Of a stretch of 25,732 nt of DNA, positions 1-7,046 are shown piece after piece (the first letter of the stretch is position 1; each line of letters begins with the position of its first letter). The DNA is taken from positions 1-25,732 of the forward strand of contig JAEDLE010000026.1 in assembly GCA_016295455.1 (NCBI GenBank), given 5' to 3'. The stretch comes from Bacteroidales bacterium (lineage in GTDB: Bacteria > Bacteroidota > Bacteroidia > Bacteroidales > UBA932). The notes beneath the pieces were generated by a model, which saw nothing but the letters and a program-made list of their open reading frames with translations, did no database searches and had not been told where the DNA came from. A program made the position numbers and the translations under genes.

Positions 1-1
1 G

Positions 2-202
2 CCGTTCTTCGAAGACCCGATCATCACACGATGGTCGGGTCTTTTTTATTATGCTCAGGCTATGGCAAGTCAGGACCCTTCCTACACCGAGGCCGTGGTC
101 CCTCAGAACAAAGACCTTGGGACTGTCTGCAAGAGCTTTGTTTTCACCATGCCAGAGAATTCGGTCGGTGTGCTGAAGCTCACTCCGGTGGAAAGCAGGT
201 AG
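2..202 (+). pseudogene. Possible C-terminal tail of a glycosidase (GH51 arabinofuranosidase-like), partial or remnant
   Basis: A frame open from the left edge ends in TAG at 200-202. Its last ~45 codons (from about 62) read like the final beta-strands of a secreted glycosidase: EAVVPQ, then KSFVFTMPENSVGVLKL, which resembles the 'sF.y..P.nSvtvLrl' ending of GH51 alpha-L-arabinofuranosidases. The preceding codons cover a terminator hairpin and do not look like that family. Either the gene truly crosses the left edge, or a 3' fragment was left behind a terminator by a rearrangement or assembly join. It converges with the glycosyltransferase gene, whose stop lies 9 nt away. The family call is by eye and tentative. 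Confidence 0.3.
12..47 (+). terminator. Rho-independent terminator at the left edge
   Basis: AAGACCCGA (12-20) pairs with TCGGGTCTT (35-43), and the stem continues inward with CAT/ATG around a CACACG loop. A run of six T follows (42-47). The T-run is only on the plus strand, so it would end a plus-strand transcript from a gene left of the window. An open reading frame runs through the hairpin, which is discussed separately. Confidence 0.75.
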
Positions 203-211
203 AAGGAAGAA

Positions 212-1174
212 TCAGAAACTGTCCTTGATATTGTAGCTGTTCCTGTCGGAAGAATTCCTCGAGACCATCTCGCAGATGAAACCCGCCAGGAACAGCATTA
301 CTCCTATAAGCACCGCCGCAAGGGCGATAAAGAAGAGCGGCTGATCGGTTACTGGCCTGAACCTCAAACCATTGGCCTGATTGACCAGTTTCTGGCATAT
401 AATCACCACCGAGATGACGAAACCGGCAAGGAACATCAGTATGCCGGTGAAACCGAAGAAATGCATCGGCTTCTTGCCGAAAGTGCTCAGGAACCACAGC
501 GACAGAAGATCCAGGAAGCCGTTCACGAAACGCTCCAGACCGAACTTGCTCTTGCCATATTTGCGCTTCTGATGGTGCACCGGCTTTTCGCCGATCTTTC
601 CGAAACCGGCATTCTTCGCAAGATATGGGATGTACCTGTGCATTTCGCCATATACCTCTATGCTCTTGACGACATCGTTCCTGTAGGTCTTGATACCGCA
701 GTTCATGTCGTGAAGCCTGATGCCGGTGATGAGTCTGGCGGTGGCGTTGTAGAGTTTGGAAGGCAGGTTCTTGGTGAGCCTGTTGTCCTGGCGGTTCTGT
801 TTCCAGCCCGAAACGACGTCATAGTCCTCCTCGGTAATCATCCTGTACATCCCGGGAAGTTCCTCGGGGGAATCCTGAAGGTCCGCGTCCATGGTCGCCA
901 CAACCCTTCCGCAGGCCATCCTGAAGCCGCAGTGAAGCGCCGCGGACTTGCCGTAGTTGCGTCTGAAGCAAATGCCCCTGACCTGCGGATACTCTCCCGC
1001 AAGCCGGCATATGGTCTTCCAAGAACCGTCGGTGCTGCCGTCATCCACGAGTATGATCTCGTGGTTCCAGCCTTCGCGGACCGCCACCTGCTCTATCCGG
1101 CTGACGAGTTCGGGGAGCGACTCCTCCTCGTTCAGAAGAGGTATGACTATGCTTATGTCCTTACCTTCCTCCAT
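212..1174 (-). CDS. Family 2 glycosyltransferase, DPM1/GtrB-like, membrane anchored
   Basis: This 320-residue protein should move a sugar from a nucleotide donor to an acceptor, probably a polyprenyl phosphate, at the inner membrane. It opens with the GT-A signature IPLLNEEESL (residues 11-20), then VDDGSTDGSW (43-52) and the metal-binding MDADLQD (95-101). The soluble domain ends near residue 225. Two hydrophobic segments (about 240-262 and 283-305) give the C-terminal membrane pair of the DPM1-like/GtrB subfamily. The length is normal. The ATG directly abuts the stop of the DUF4199 gene (1175-1177), so the two are co-transcribed. This pairing is common in Bacteroidales, often with dihydroorotase next; here it is followed by a convergent frame instead. 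The substrate cannot be read from sequence. Confidence 0.88.
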   Translation of the reverse strand: MEEGKDISIVIPLLNEEESLPELVSRIEQVAVREGWNHEIILVDDGSTDGSWKTICRLAGEYPQVRGICFRRNYGKSAALHCGFRMACGRVVATMDADLQDSPEELPGMYRMITEEDYDVVSGWKQNRQDNRLTKNLPSKLYNATARLITGIRLHDMNCGIKTYRNDVVKSIEVYGEMHRYIPYLAKNAGFGKIGEKPVHHQKRKYGKSKFGLERFVNGFLDLLSLWFLSTFGKKPMHFFGFTGILMFLAGFVISVVIICQKLVNQANGLRFRPVTDQPLFFIALAAVLIGVMLFLAGFICEMVSRNSSDRNSYNIKDSF

Positions 1175-1729
1175 TTACTCCTCGTCCTTGAATGGATTCT
1201 TTGCAGGGATGTTTGCCGAAAGAATGGCGGAGAGTATCCAGCCGTAGACGAAGCAGTAGAACAGGACTGAGATGAACGAAGCCAGAGGCAGGTTGTCCGC
1301 CATATCCTTGGCCGCCTCGAGGCTGTTGTGGTCCATCATCGAACCCATCATGCCCATCATCGCGTCCATGCTCGCCAGAATCTCGTCCATGGCGATGAAC
1401 TGGATATGGAACATATATGCCGCCGCAACGATGAGCGCTGAAAGGATGGAACTGGCCAGACCCAGCCTGTAGGTATGCCTGTTGGATGCTTCCGAGTAAT
1501 CCGACGCCAGTTTGATCATCGCATGCCTGAGTATCATTATGCATCCGACTATCTTGGCTATCCTCAAGGCGAAGGAGAGTATCATCGTCAGTATGCCCGG
1601 GACAGCCCCTGCGGGAATCTTGTCCAGGAAATAAGTTATGAAGATGTATGCGACGCTCACGGCGCCGAGAGCGATGCCCGTCCTGGCAGCCTCGTTCCAT
1701 ATGACCTTGCGAGTCAGTTTCGCTTCCAT
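1175..1729 (-). CDS. DUF4199 family membrane protein
   Basis: This 184-residue integral membrane protein has about four hydrophobic segments, two near the N-terminus (IALGAVSVAYIFITYFL and a later ILTMILSFALRIAKIV) and two nearer the end. The order of hydrophobic stretches, a Met-rich loop (MDAMMGMMGSMMD) and the C-terminal membrane helix fit the DUF4199 family of Bacteroidota, whose function is unknown. The chosen ATG at 1727-1729 lies about 25 nt downstream of a -7 box; a longer reading to 1813 would add 28 hydrophilic residues encoded across the promoter and is unlikely. It lies immediately before the GT2 gene, which suggests a role in the same membrane glycan or lipid process. Confidence 0.75.
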   Translation of the reverse strand: MEAKLTRKVIWNEAARTGIALGAVSVAYIFITYFLDKIPAGAVPGILTMILSFALRIAKIVGCIMILRHAMIKLASDYSEASNRHTYRLGLASSILSALIVAAAYMFHIQFIAMDEILASMDAMMGMMGSMMDHNSLEAAKDMADNLPLASFISVLFYCFVYGWILSAILSANIPAKNPFKDEE

Positions 1730-1751
1730 AGCAGAAAAAACTTTGTAACGA

Positions 1752-1759
1752 CAAATATA
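1752..1759 (-). promoter_or_regulatory. -7 promoter box for the DUF4199-GT2 operon
   Basis: Read on the minus strand the sequence is TATATTTG, an exact match to the Bacteroidota -7 consensus TAnnTTTG. It lies 23 nt before the chosen DUF4199 ATG. No good -33 TTTG is found at 19-21 nt; the nearest TTG is about 25 nt away. Confidence 0.55.
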
Positions 1760-1772
1760 CGCTATTTTTTTG

Positions 1773-1780
1773 TAATTTTG
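1773..1780 (+). promoter_or_regulatory. -7 promoter box for thrS
   Basis: TAATTTTG matches TAnnTTTG. It gives a leader of about 75 nt before the thrS ATG at 1864. No -33 TTTG lies at the ideal spacing; the nearest (1742-1745) is 27 nt away. It is back to back with the minus-strand box at 1752-1759. Confidence 0.5.
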
Positions 1781-1863
1781 CGTACAACTATAACTATGGC
1801 TGGCTTTGTTCAAGTACTTGGTGGGTAAATACAGGTCAGACCAATTTAATTTTAGTCCTATTT

Positions 1864-3825
1864 ATGGAAATCAGAATCACTTTCCCTGACGGAAGCGTCA
1901 GGACGTATGAAAAAGGCGTGAACGCCTATCAGATTGCGATGAGCATCAGTCCGAGGCTCGCCGCGGATGTCCTTGCGGCCAGCGTAAAGCCGGAGGACGA
2001 CGACAGTGCCGACAAGGGTGTTACCTATGACCTTGAGAGGCCTATAAACGAGAATTCAAAGGTGACCCTTCTCAAATGGGATGACGACGAGGCCAAGAAA
2101 GTCTTCTGGCATTCGTCTTCACACCTGATGGCCGAGGCCCTCGAGGCTCTCTATCCGGGCGTGAAGTTCGGTATTGGACCTGCCATAGAGAACGGATTCT
2201 ACTACGACGTGGACCTCGGGGGACAGACCATCTCCGACTCCGACCTTCCGAAGATTGAGAAGAAGATGCTCGAACTTGCACGCCAGAAGCAGCATTTCGA
2301 GAGGATAGACGTCTCCAAGAGCGAGGCGATGAAGCACTTCGAGGAAAAGGGAGACCAGTACAAGTGCGAGCTCATCAGCGAGCTCGAGGACGGTACCATC
2401 ACATACTACCGCAACGGTGAATTCACCGACCTCTGCCGCGGCCCTCATCTGATGAACACCGAAGTCATCAAGGCCGTCAAGCTCACCAGCATAGCCGGAG
2501 CCTACTGGAGAGGCGACGAGAAGCGTCAGCAGCTCACCCGTATCTACGGCATAACCTTCCCCAAGAAATCCCTCCTGGACGAGTACCTCGTGGTTCTCGA
2601 AGAGGCAAAGAAGCGCGACCACAGGAAACTCGGCAAGGAAATGGAACTCTTCACCTTCTCCGGCCGCGTCGGAATGGGACTTCCGCTGTGGCTTCCGAGA
2701 GGCGCCGTGATGAGATACGAGCTCGAGAACTTCCTCCGCAGGAAGCTCAATGAATATGGTTACCTTCCTGTTGTCACCCCGCACATCGGCGGAAAGCAGC
2801 TTTACGTGACTTCAGGCCACTATGCAAAATACGGCAAGGATTCATTCCAGCCTATACACACCCCGCAGGAGGGCGAGGAGTATATGCTCAAGCCGATGAA
2901 CTGCCCTCACCACTGCGAAATCTACCGCAACTCACCGAAGTCCTACAGGGATCTCCCTCTGAGGCTGGCGGAGTTCGGCACGGTCTACAGATACGAGCAG
3001 AGCGGTGAGCTCCACGGCCTTACCCGCGTGCGTAGCTTCACCCAGGACGACGCCCATATGTTCGTCCGTCCGGACCAGATCAAGGACGAGTTCAAGAAGG
3101 TCATCGACCTCATACTCTACGTGTTCAAGATCTTCAAGTTCGACAACTACACCGCACAGGTTTCCCTCAGGGACAAGGTCAACAGGGATAAGTACATCGG
3201 AAGCGACGCGAACTGGGACAAGGCCGAGCAGGCCATCATCGAGTCAGCCGAGGAGAAAGGCCTCAAGACAGTCATTGAATATGGCGAAGCGGCATTCTAC
3301 GGCCCTAAGCTCGACTTCATGGTGAAGGATGCCATCGGCAGGAAGTGGCAACTCGGTACCATTCAGGTGGACTACAACCTTCCTGAGAGGTTCCAGCTCG
3401 AGTACACCGATGCCGACGGAAGCAAGAAGCGTCCGGTGATGATACACAGGGCTCCGTTCGGTTCCCTGGAGCGTTTCACCGCAGTCCTGCTTGAGCACAC
3501 CGGCGGTCATCTGCCTCTCTGGCTCTCGCCGGATCAGGTCAAAGTGCTGCCAGTCAGCGAAAAATACGCAGAATATGCAAAAAAAGTTGGCGAATTGCTG
3601 AATAATTCCGAAATTCGCAGTTCTGTTGACGACCGTAACGAAACTCTTGGAAAGAGAATTCGCGAGATATCCCTTCTCAGGGTTCCGGTTCTTGTCATCG
3701 TAGGAGAGAAGGAAGAGGCGGAAGGTACCGTTTCCATCAGGCTCCGCGGACAGGATGCGGGCACAAAGACAGTAGAGGAGTTCATAGGATGGTTCAAGGA
3801 CGCAGTCCGCGAGGAACTGTCTTAG
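1864..3825 (+). CDS. thrS: Threonine--tRNA ligase
   Basis: ThrRS charges tRNA-Thr in the cytoplasm and edits Ser-tRNA-Thr. At 653 residues it has the full bacterial layout: TGS domain (about 1-70), editing domain with HSSSH (residues 83-87) and the CRGPH motif (191-195), class II catalytic core (about 265-550) and C-terminal anticodon-binding domain (555-650). The zinc ligands known from E. coli map to C347 in MNCPHHC, H398 in DDAHMF and H528 in MIHRAP; motif 3 is GSLERF (533-538). It starts the thrS-infC-rpmI-rplT cluster and ends 42 nt before the infC start. The ATG at 1864 has no Shine-Dalgarno sequence but follows an AT-rich leader, as is usual in this phylum. Confidence 0.98.
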   Translation: MEIRITFPDGSVRTYEKGVNAYQIAMSISPRLAADVLAASVKPEDDDSADKGVTYDLERPINENSKVTLLKWDDDEAKKVFWHSSSHLMAEALEALYPGVKFGIGPAIENGFYYDVDLGGQTISDSDLPKIEKKMLELARQKQHFERIDVSKSEAMKHFEEKGDQYKCELISELEDGTITYYRNGEFTDLCRGPHLMNTEVIKAVKLTSIAGAYWRGDEKRQQLTRIYGITFPKKSLLDEYLVVLEEAKKRDHRKLGKEMELFTFSGRVGMGLPLWLPRGAVMRYELENFLRRKLNEYGYLPVVTPHIGGKQLYVTSGHYAKYGKDSFQPIHTPQEGEEYMLKPMNCPHHCEIYRNSPKSYRDLPLRLAEFGTVYRYEQSGELHGLTRVRSFTQDDAHMFVRPDQIKDEFKKVIDLILYVFKIFKFDNYTAQVSLRDKVNRDKYIGSDANWDKAEQAIIESAEEKGLKTVIEYGEAAFYGPKLDFMVKDAIGRKWQLGTIQVDYNLPERFQLEYTDADGSKKRPVMIHRAPFGSLERFTAVLLEHTGGHLPLWLSPDQVKVLPVSEKYAEYAKKVGELLNNSEIRSSVDDRNETLGKRIREISLLRVPVLVIVGEKEEAEGTVSIRLRGQDAGTKTVEEFIGWFKDAVREELS

Positions 3826-3854
3826 GAACTTCGGATTATTAACAATAAAGTTTT

Positions 3855-3870
3855 AGGAGGTTTTTTTATC
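3855..3870 (+). promoter_or_regulatory. Strong Shine-Dalgarno and AUC start of infC
   Basis: AGGAGG (3855-3860), seven T and then ATC (3868-3870) precede the codons for ATPYKPHFSG. The frame between the thrS TAG (3823-3825) and this ATC holds no ATG, GTG or TTG. A perfect Shine-Dalgarno sequence stands out because the other leaders here largely lack one. AUU, AUC or AUA starts on infC are the known basis of IF3 self-repression in enterobacteria, so the same control is inferred. Confidence 0.8.
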
Positions 3871-4491
3871 GCAACGCCTTACAAACCCCACTTCAGCGGT
3901 CCCAGACCTGCTGGACCGAGACCAGGGTCACCGAGACCCAACGGCTCAAGATTCGCCCCGGGACAGAGACAGAAGGGCGAAAATGAATTGAACATAAATG
4001 GGGAGATTACCGCTCCTCAGGTTCGACTCGTCGGAGACAACATAGCGGAACCAGGGGTGTACTCCCTCTCTGCCGCCATGAAGATGGCCGATGAACTTGA
4101 GCTTGATCTGGTCGAGATTTCTGCTAAGGCGGATCCTCCTGTCTGCAGGATACTCGACTACCAGAAGTATCTCTATCAGCAGAAGAAGAAAGCCAAGGAA
4201 ATGAAGCAGAATTCTTCCAAGATAGTGATCAAGGAGATCAGGTTCGGCCCCAACACTGACGAGCACGACTTCCAGTTCAAGCTCAAGCACGCCCAGGAAT
4301 TCCTCTCCGAGGGTTCCAAGGTGAAGGCGTCAGTCTTCTTCAGGGGAAGGTCCATCCAGTTCTCCGACCAGGGAGAGAAGCTTCTTCTCCGTTTCGCGGT
4401 GGAGCTCGAGGAGTACGGAAGGGCGGAGAACATGCCTCAGCTCGAGGGCAAGAGGATGATAATGATGATAGCCCCTATCAAGAAGAAATAG
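3868..4491 (+). CDS. infC: Translation initiation factor IF-3, AUC start codon
   Basis: IF3 binds the 30S subunit, keeps the subunits apart and rejects wrong start codons. Read from the ATC at 3868 it has 207 residues: a Pro/Arg/Gly-rich tail (1-37, with GPRPAGPRPGSPRPNG), the IF3 N-domain beginning LNINGEI near residue 41 with LDLVEIS and ADPPVCRI, a basic linker helix (QQKKKAKEMKQ), and the C-domain with KEIRFGPNTDEHDF and GRSIQF. A TTG at 3988 could start a 167-residue protein at the domain boundary, but it has no Shine-Dalgarno sequence, while AGGAGG sits 7 nt before the ATC. The reading of the start codon is inferred; the gene identity is certain. Confidence 0.95.
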   Translation: MATPYKPHFSGPRPAGPRPGSPRPNGSRFAPGQRQKGENELNINGEITAPQVRLVGDNIAEPGVYSLSAAMKMADELELDLVEISAKADPPVCRILDYQKYLYQQKKKAKEMKQNSSKIVIKEIRFGPNTDEHDFQFKLKHAQEFLSEGSKVKASVFFRGRSIQFSDQGEKLLLRFAVELEEYGRAENMPQLEGKRMIMMIAPIKKK

Positions 4492-4535
4492 TCCCGAAGG
4501 GATTATATATTATTAACAATTAACAAACTAAAGAG

Positions 4536-4730
4536 ATGGCAAAGCTTAAGACCAACTCCGGTGCTAAAAAGCGTTTCACACTTACCGGAACGGGAAAGAT
4601 CAAGAGAAAACACGCTTATCACAGCCACATTCTCACCAAGAAGACCAAGAAGCAGAAGAGGAATCTCGACCACTTCGCAATCCTGGACAAGGTAGATGTG
4701 AAGAGGGTTAAGGAACTTCTCGTACTCTAG
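4536..4730 (+). CDS. rpmI: 50S ribosomal protein L35 (bL35)
   Basis: This 64-residue basic protein starts MAKLKTNSGAKKRF and has the L35 core KIKRKHAYHSHILTKK. Length and position between infC and rplT are typical. The ATG at 4536 follows an A-rich leader (AACAAACTAAAGAG) without a Shine-Dalgarno sequence. The leader shares an exact 12-nt stretch with the infC leader. It belongs to the thrS-infC-rpmI-rplT transcript. Confidence 0.97.
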   Translation: MAKLKTNSGAKKRFTLTGTGKIKRKHAYHSHILTKKTKKQKRNLDHFAILDKVDVKRVKELLVL

Positions 4731-4771
4731 TCACTTCAACAATTCAAGTTTAACTCGGAAAGCAGTCGCAA

Positions 4772-4790
4772 AGTGCCGATGACGGCCACT
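4772..4790 (+). promoter_or_regulatory. Candidate hairpin in the rpmI-rplT spacer
   Basis: AGTGCCG (4772-4778) pairs with CGGCCACT (4783-4790) around an ATGA loop with one bulged C. An alternative pairing, GCAGT (4762-4766) with ACTGC (4788-4792), uses the same 3' arm. The hairpin ends 22 nt before the rplT ATG. L20 represses this operon in E. coli and B. subtilis by binding RNA, so a regulatory role is possible, but no known L20 site is recognised. Confidence 0.35.
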
Positions 4791-4812
4791 GCCTCCGGAA
4801 AAATTCAAAATT

Positions 4813-5157
4813 ATGCCAAGATCAGTCAATTCAGTAGCCTCAAGGGCTCGCCGCAAGAAGATTCTCAAGAGAACCCGCGGTAATTTCCTTTCCAGAAAGA
4901 ACGTCTGGACCGTAGCGAAGAACACCTACGAGAAAGGTCTCACCTATGCATACCGTGACCGCAAGGCCAAGAAGCGTGAGTTCCGTTCACTCTGGATCCA
5001 GAGAATCAATGCTGCCGCACGTTCATACGGCATGTCATATTCCCAGTTCATGGGCAAGCTCGCAAAGCAGAACGTAGGTCTCAACCGCAAGGTTCTCGCT
5101 GACCTCGCCATGAACAACCCACAGGCATTCGAAGCGATCATCAATTCTGTGAAATAG
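4813..5157 (+). CDS. rplT: 50S ribosomal protein L20 (bL20)
   Basis: This 114-residue 23S rRNA-binding assembly protein starts MPRSVNSVASRARRKKIL and contains GNFLSRKNVWTVAKNTYEK and WIQRINAAAR, all standard L20 blocks. Length is normal. It lies 82 nt after rpmI, a spacer that can fold, and only 6 nt before the lepB ATG, so the signal peptidase gene probably shares its transcript. Confidence 0.98.
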   Translation: MPRSVNSVASRARRKKILKRTRGNFLSRKNVWTVAKNTYEKGLTYAYRDRKAKKREFRSLWIQRINAAARSYGMSYSQFMGKLAKQNVGLNRKVLADLAMNNPQAFEAIINSVK

Positions 5158-5163
5158 CGATTG

Positions 5164-6507
5164 ATGGGTTTGAAGGATCTATATCATAACCGGTGGTTCA
5201 GGCTGGCATTCTGGTCTGTCCTGTACATCATTTGGGTGATATGGCTCGGAAACTGGTGGTTTCTCCTCGGACTCGGAGTCCTCTTCGACTACCATATCAC
5301 CAGGAAGGTGAAATGGGAGTTCTGGAAGAAGGAGTACAAGGAAGGAGAGAAGCACAATGAACTTCTCGACTGGCTGGACGCGCTGATATTCGCGCTCATC
5401 TTCGTCACGTTCGTCAACATCTTTTTCTTCCAGGCCTTCAAGATTCCTTCCTCATCGATGGAAAGGACCTTGTACACAGGGGACCATCTCTTCGTGGACA
5501 AGCTCACTTTCGGACCCAAGATGCCACAGACTCCGCTTACCGTGCCTTTCACCCACAACGTGATCGGCAGCAGGGAATCCTACTCTACCCGCCTGCAGTG
5601 CAGGTACCGCAGACTCAAGGGTTTCCGCGAGGTAAGGAGAGGGGACTGCGTCGTGTTCAACTTCCCCAACGGGGACACCATACTGAAAAAGCTTCCGTCA
5701 GTGGACTATTATGCGCTCTGCAGGACTTCGGGAAAGAAGTTCGCGATATCGCAATACGGACCGGTAGTTGTCCGCCCTGACGACAAGAAGGACCACTACG
5801 TGAAGAGATGCGTCGCCGTAGCAGGTGACACGCTCGAGGTGAGGGACGGCATGGTGTATGTGAATTCCCAGGCACAGGAAGTCTGGCCGGGAATCCAGTA
5901 CAGTTACACGGTGAAGACCAACGGCAGCTCCATAAACCTGAAGACGCTGGAGAAAATCGGACTCAACCTGTCCGAAATCCACTACTCGCCAAGTCTCCCG
6001 GGCTATCCGGAAATGGCTCTGACGGCGGATATGGTTCCGCAGATCGAGGCCTGCAGCAATGTGGTCTCAGTGGAGAAGAACACCGACGTCTATCCTCCGG
6101 ACTATCCGGACTCCTACTTGCTGATATTTCCTTTCACGGAAAACTTCAGATGGACCAGAGATGAATTCGGTCCGCTCTGGATACCGGAGAAAGGGGCGAC
6201 CGTCAGCCTCACGACTGACAATCTCCCTCTCTACGAAAGGATCATCAGGGACTATGAGCACCACACGCTGGAAGTGCGTGACGGAAGCATATTCATAGAT
6301 TCGGTGGAGACGGACAGCTACACGTTCTCTCAGGATTATTACTTCATGATGGGTGACAATAGGCACAATTCCCTGGACTCCAGGTATTGGGGCTTTGTCC
6401 CTGAAAACCATATAGTTGGAAGACCTGCGCTGATATGGCTGTCGACTGACGGAAACAAGAACTTCCCGAAGAACATCCGCTGGCGCCGATTCTTCAAAAT
6501 TGTTTAG
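5164..6507 (+). CDS. lepB: Signal peptidase I with large insertion
   Basis: This inner-membrane serine/lysine protease (family S26) cleaves signal peptides. Two hydrophobic regions (about 12-42) precede a further membrane segment (72-92) and then the catalytic PSSSM with Ser98. The general-base lysine is K214 in HYVKR, followed by AVAGDTLEV; the last conserved box is MMGDNRHNSLDSRYWG (395-410). Between boxes D and E lie about 170 extra residues, which makes the protein 447 residues against 324 in E. coli; such insertions are common in Bacteroidales enzymes. The ATG at 5164 is preferred over the adjacent TTG at 5161. It is placed 6 nt after rplT, with no terminator seen between them. Confidence 0.93.
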   Translation: MGLKDLYHNRWFRLAFWSVLYIIWVIWLGNWWFLLGLGVLFDYHITRKVKWEFWKKEYKEGEKHNELLDWLDALIFALIFVTFVNIFFFQAFKIPSSSMERTLYTGDHLFVDKLTFGPKMPQTPLTVPFTHNVIGSRESYSTRLQCRYRRLKGFREVRRGDCVVFNFPNGDTILKKLPSVDYYALCRTSGKKFAISQYGPVVVRPDDKKDHYVKRCVAVAGDTLEVRDGMVYVNSQAQEVWPGIQYSYTVKTNGSSINLKTLEKIGLNLSEIHYSPSLPGYPEMALTADMVPQIEACSNVVSVEKNTDVYPPDYPDSYLLIFPFTENFRWTRDEFGPLWIPEKGATVSLTTDNLPLYERIIRDYEHHTLEVRDGSIFIDSVETDSYTFSQDYYFMMGDNRHNSLDSRYWGFVPENHIVGRPALIWLSTDGNKNFPKNIRWRRFFKIV

Positions 6508-6512
6508 TTTTC

Positions 6513-6543
6513 TTGGACTTACGGAATTTTATACCGATATTTG
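6513..6543 (+). promoter_or_regulatory. Promoter of rpmB-rpmG-DUF4295
   Basis: A -33 TTG (6513-6515) is followed after 20 nt by GATATTTG (6536-6543), a one-base deviation from TAnnTTTG. The leader to the rpmB ATG (6589) is then about 40 nt and A-rich, with no Shine-Dalgarno sequence. Confidence 0.55.
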
Positions 6544-6588
6544 CACCCCGCATCATTGTTTTGAATAAAATAAAAAAGTATAGATAAC

Positions 6589-6831
6589 ATGGCAAAGGTT
6601 TGTCAAATCACAGGAAGGAAGAGGATGATCGGTAACAACGTCGCTCATTCCAAGCTCCGCACCAAGCGCGAGTTCGCCCTCAATCTCAAGACCAAGAAGT
6701 TCTGGTCTGAGGAGGAACAGAGGTTCGTCACCCTCAAGGTTACCACCAAGGGTATGAGGACGATCAAGAAGAACGGTCTTGACGCGACTGTCAAGGCTGC
6801 TCAGAAGAAGGGATACATCAACCTTGTTTAA
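6589..6831 (+). CDS. rpmB: 50S ribosomal protein L28 (bL28)
   Basis: This 80-residue protein begins MAKVCQITGRKRMIGNNVAH, the L28 signature, and continues with a basic stretch (RTKREFALNLKTKKFW). It lacks the zinc-binding Cys set of some L28 forms, keeping only one early Cys. It is the first gene of a ribosomal mini-operon with rpmG and DUF4295, 11 nt ahead of rpmG. Confidence 0.97.
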   Translation: MAKVCQITGRKRMIGNNVAHSKLRTKREFALNLKTKKFWSEEEQRFVTLKVTTKGMRTIKKNGLDATVKAAQKKGYINLV

Positions 6832-6842
6832 TTTTTTGAAGT

Positions 6843-7031
6843 ATGGCAAAGAAAGCAAAAGGAAACAGGGTGCAGGTCATCCTGGAGTGCACCGAGCAGA
6901 AGGAGAGCGGTGTACCTGGAATGTCAAGGTACATTACCACCAAGAACAAGAAGAACACACCTGAGCGTCTCGAGCGTATGAAGTACAACCCATACCTCAA
7001 GAAAGTCACTCTTCACCGTGAAATAAAGTAA
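6843..7031 (+). CDS. rpmG: 50S ribosomal protein L33 (bL33), zinc-free form
   Basis: This 62-residue protein starts MAKKAKGNRVQVILEC and ends YNPYLKKVTLHREIK. The two CxxC pairs of zinc-binding L33 are absent; only the Cys in ILECTEQ remains, so this is the C-minus type. It lies between rpmB and the DUF4295 gene in one transcript, an order typical of Bacteroidota. Confidence 0.96.
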   Translation: MAKKAKGNRVQVILECTEQKESGVPGMSRYITTKNKKNTPERLERMKYNPYLKKVTLHREIK

Positions 7032-7046
7032 TAGGAGATATAAGAT

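Noticed and set aside
461..1270. A 269-codon open frame on the plus strand opposite the glycosyltransferase gene
   Set aside because: It is antisense to a clear GT2 gene with intact motifs; its translation has no recognisable family pattern, and GC-rich coding DNA often leaves such shadow frames.
1796..1828. Short frame MAGFVQVLGG in the thrS leader, as a possible attenuator peptide
   Set aside because: It holds no Thr codon and no terminator/antiterminator pair follows it, so threonine-dependent attenuation is not supported.
3988..4491. infC starting at TTG 3988
   Set aside because: The in-frame upstream codons give a plausible tail, and a perfect AGGAGG is placed for the ATC at 3868, while nothing supports the TTG.
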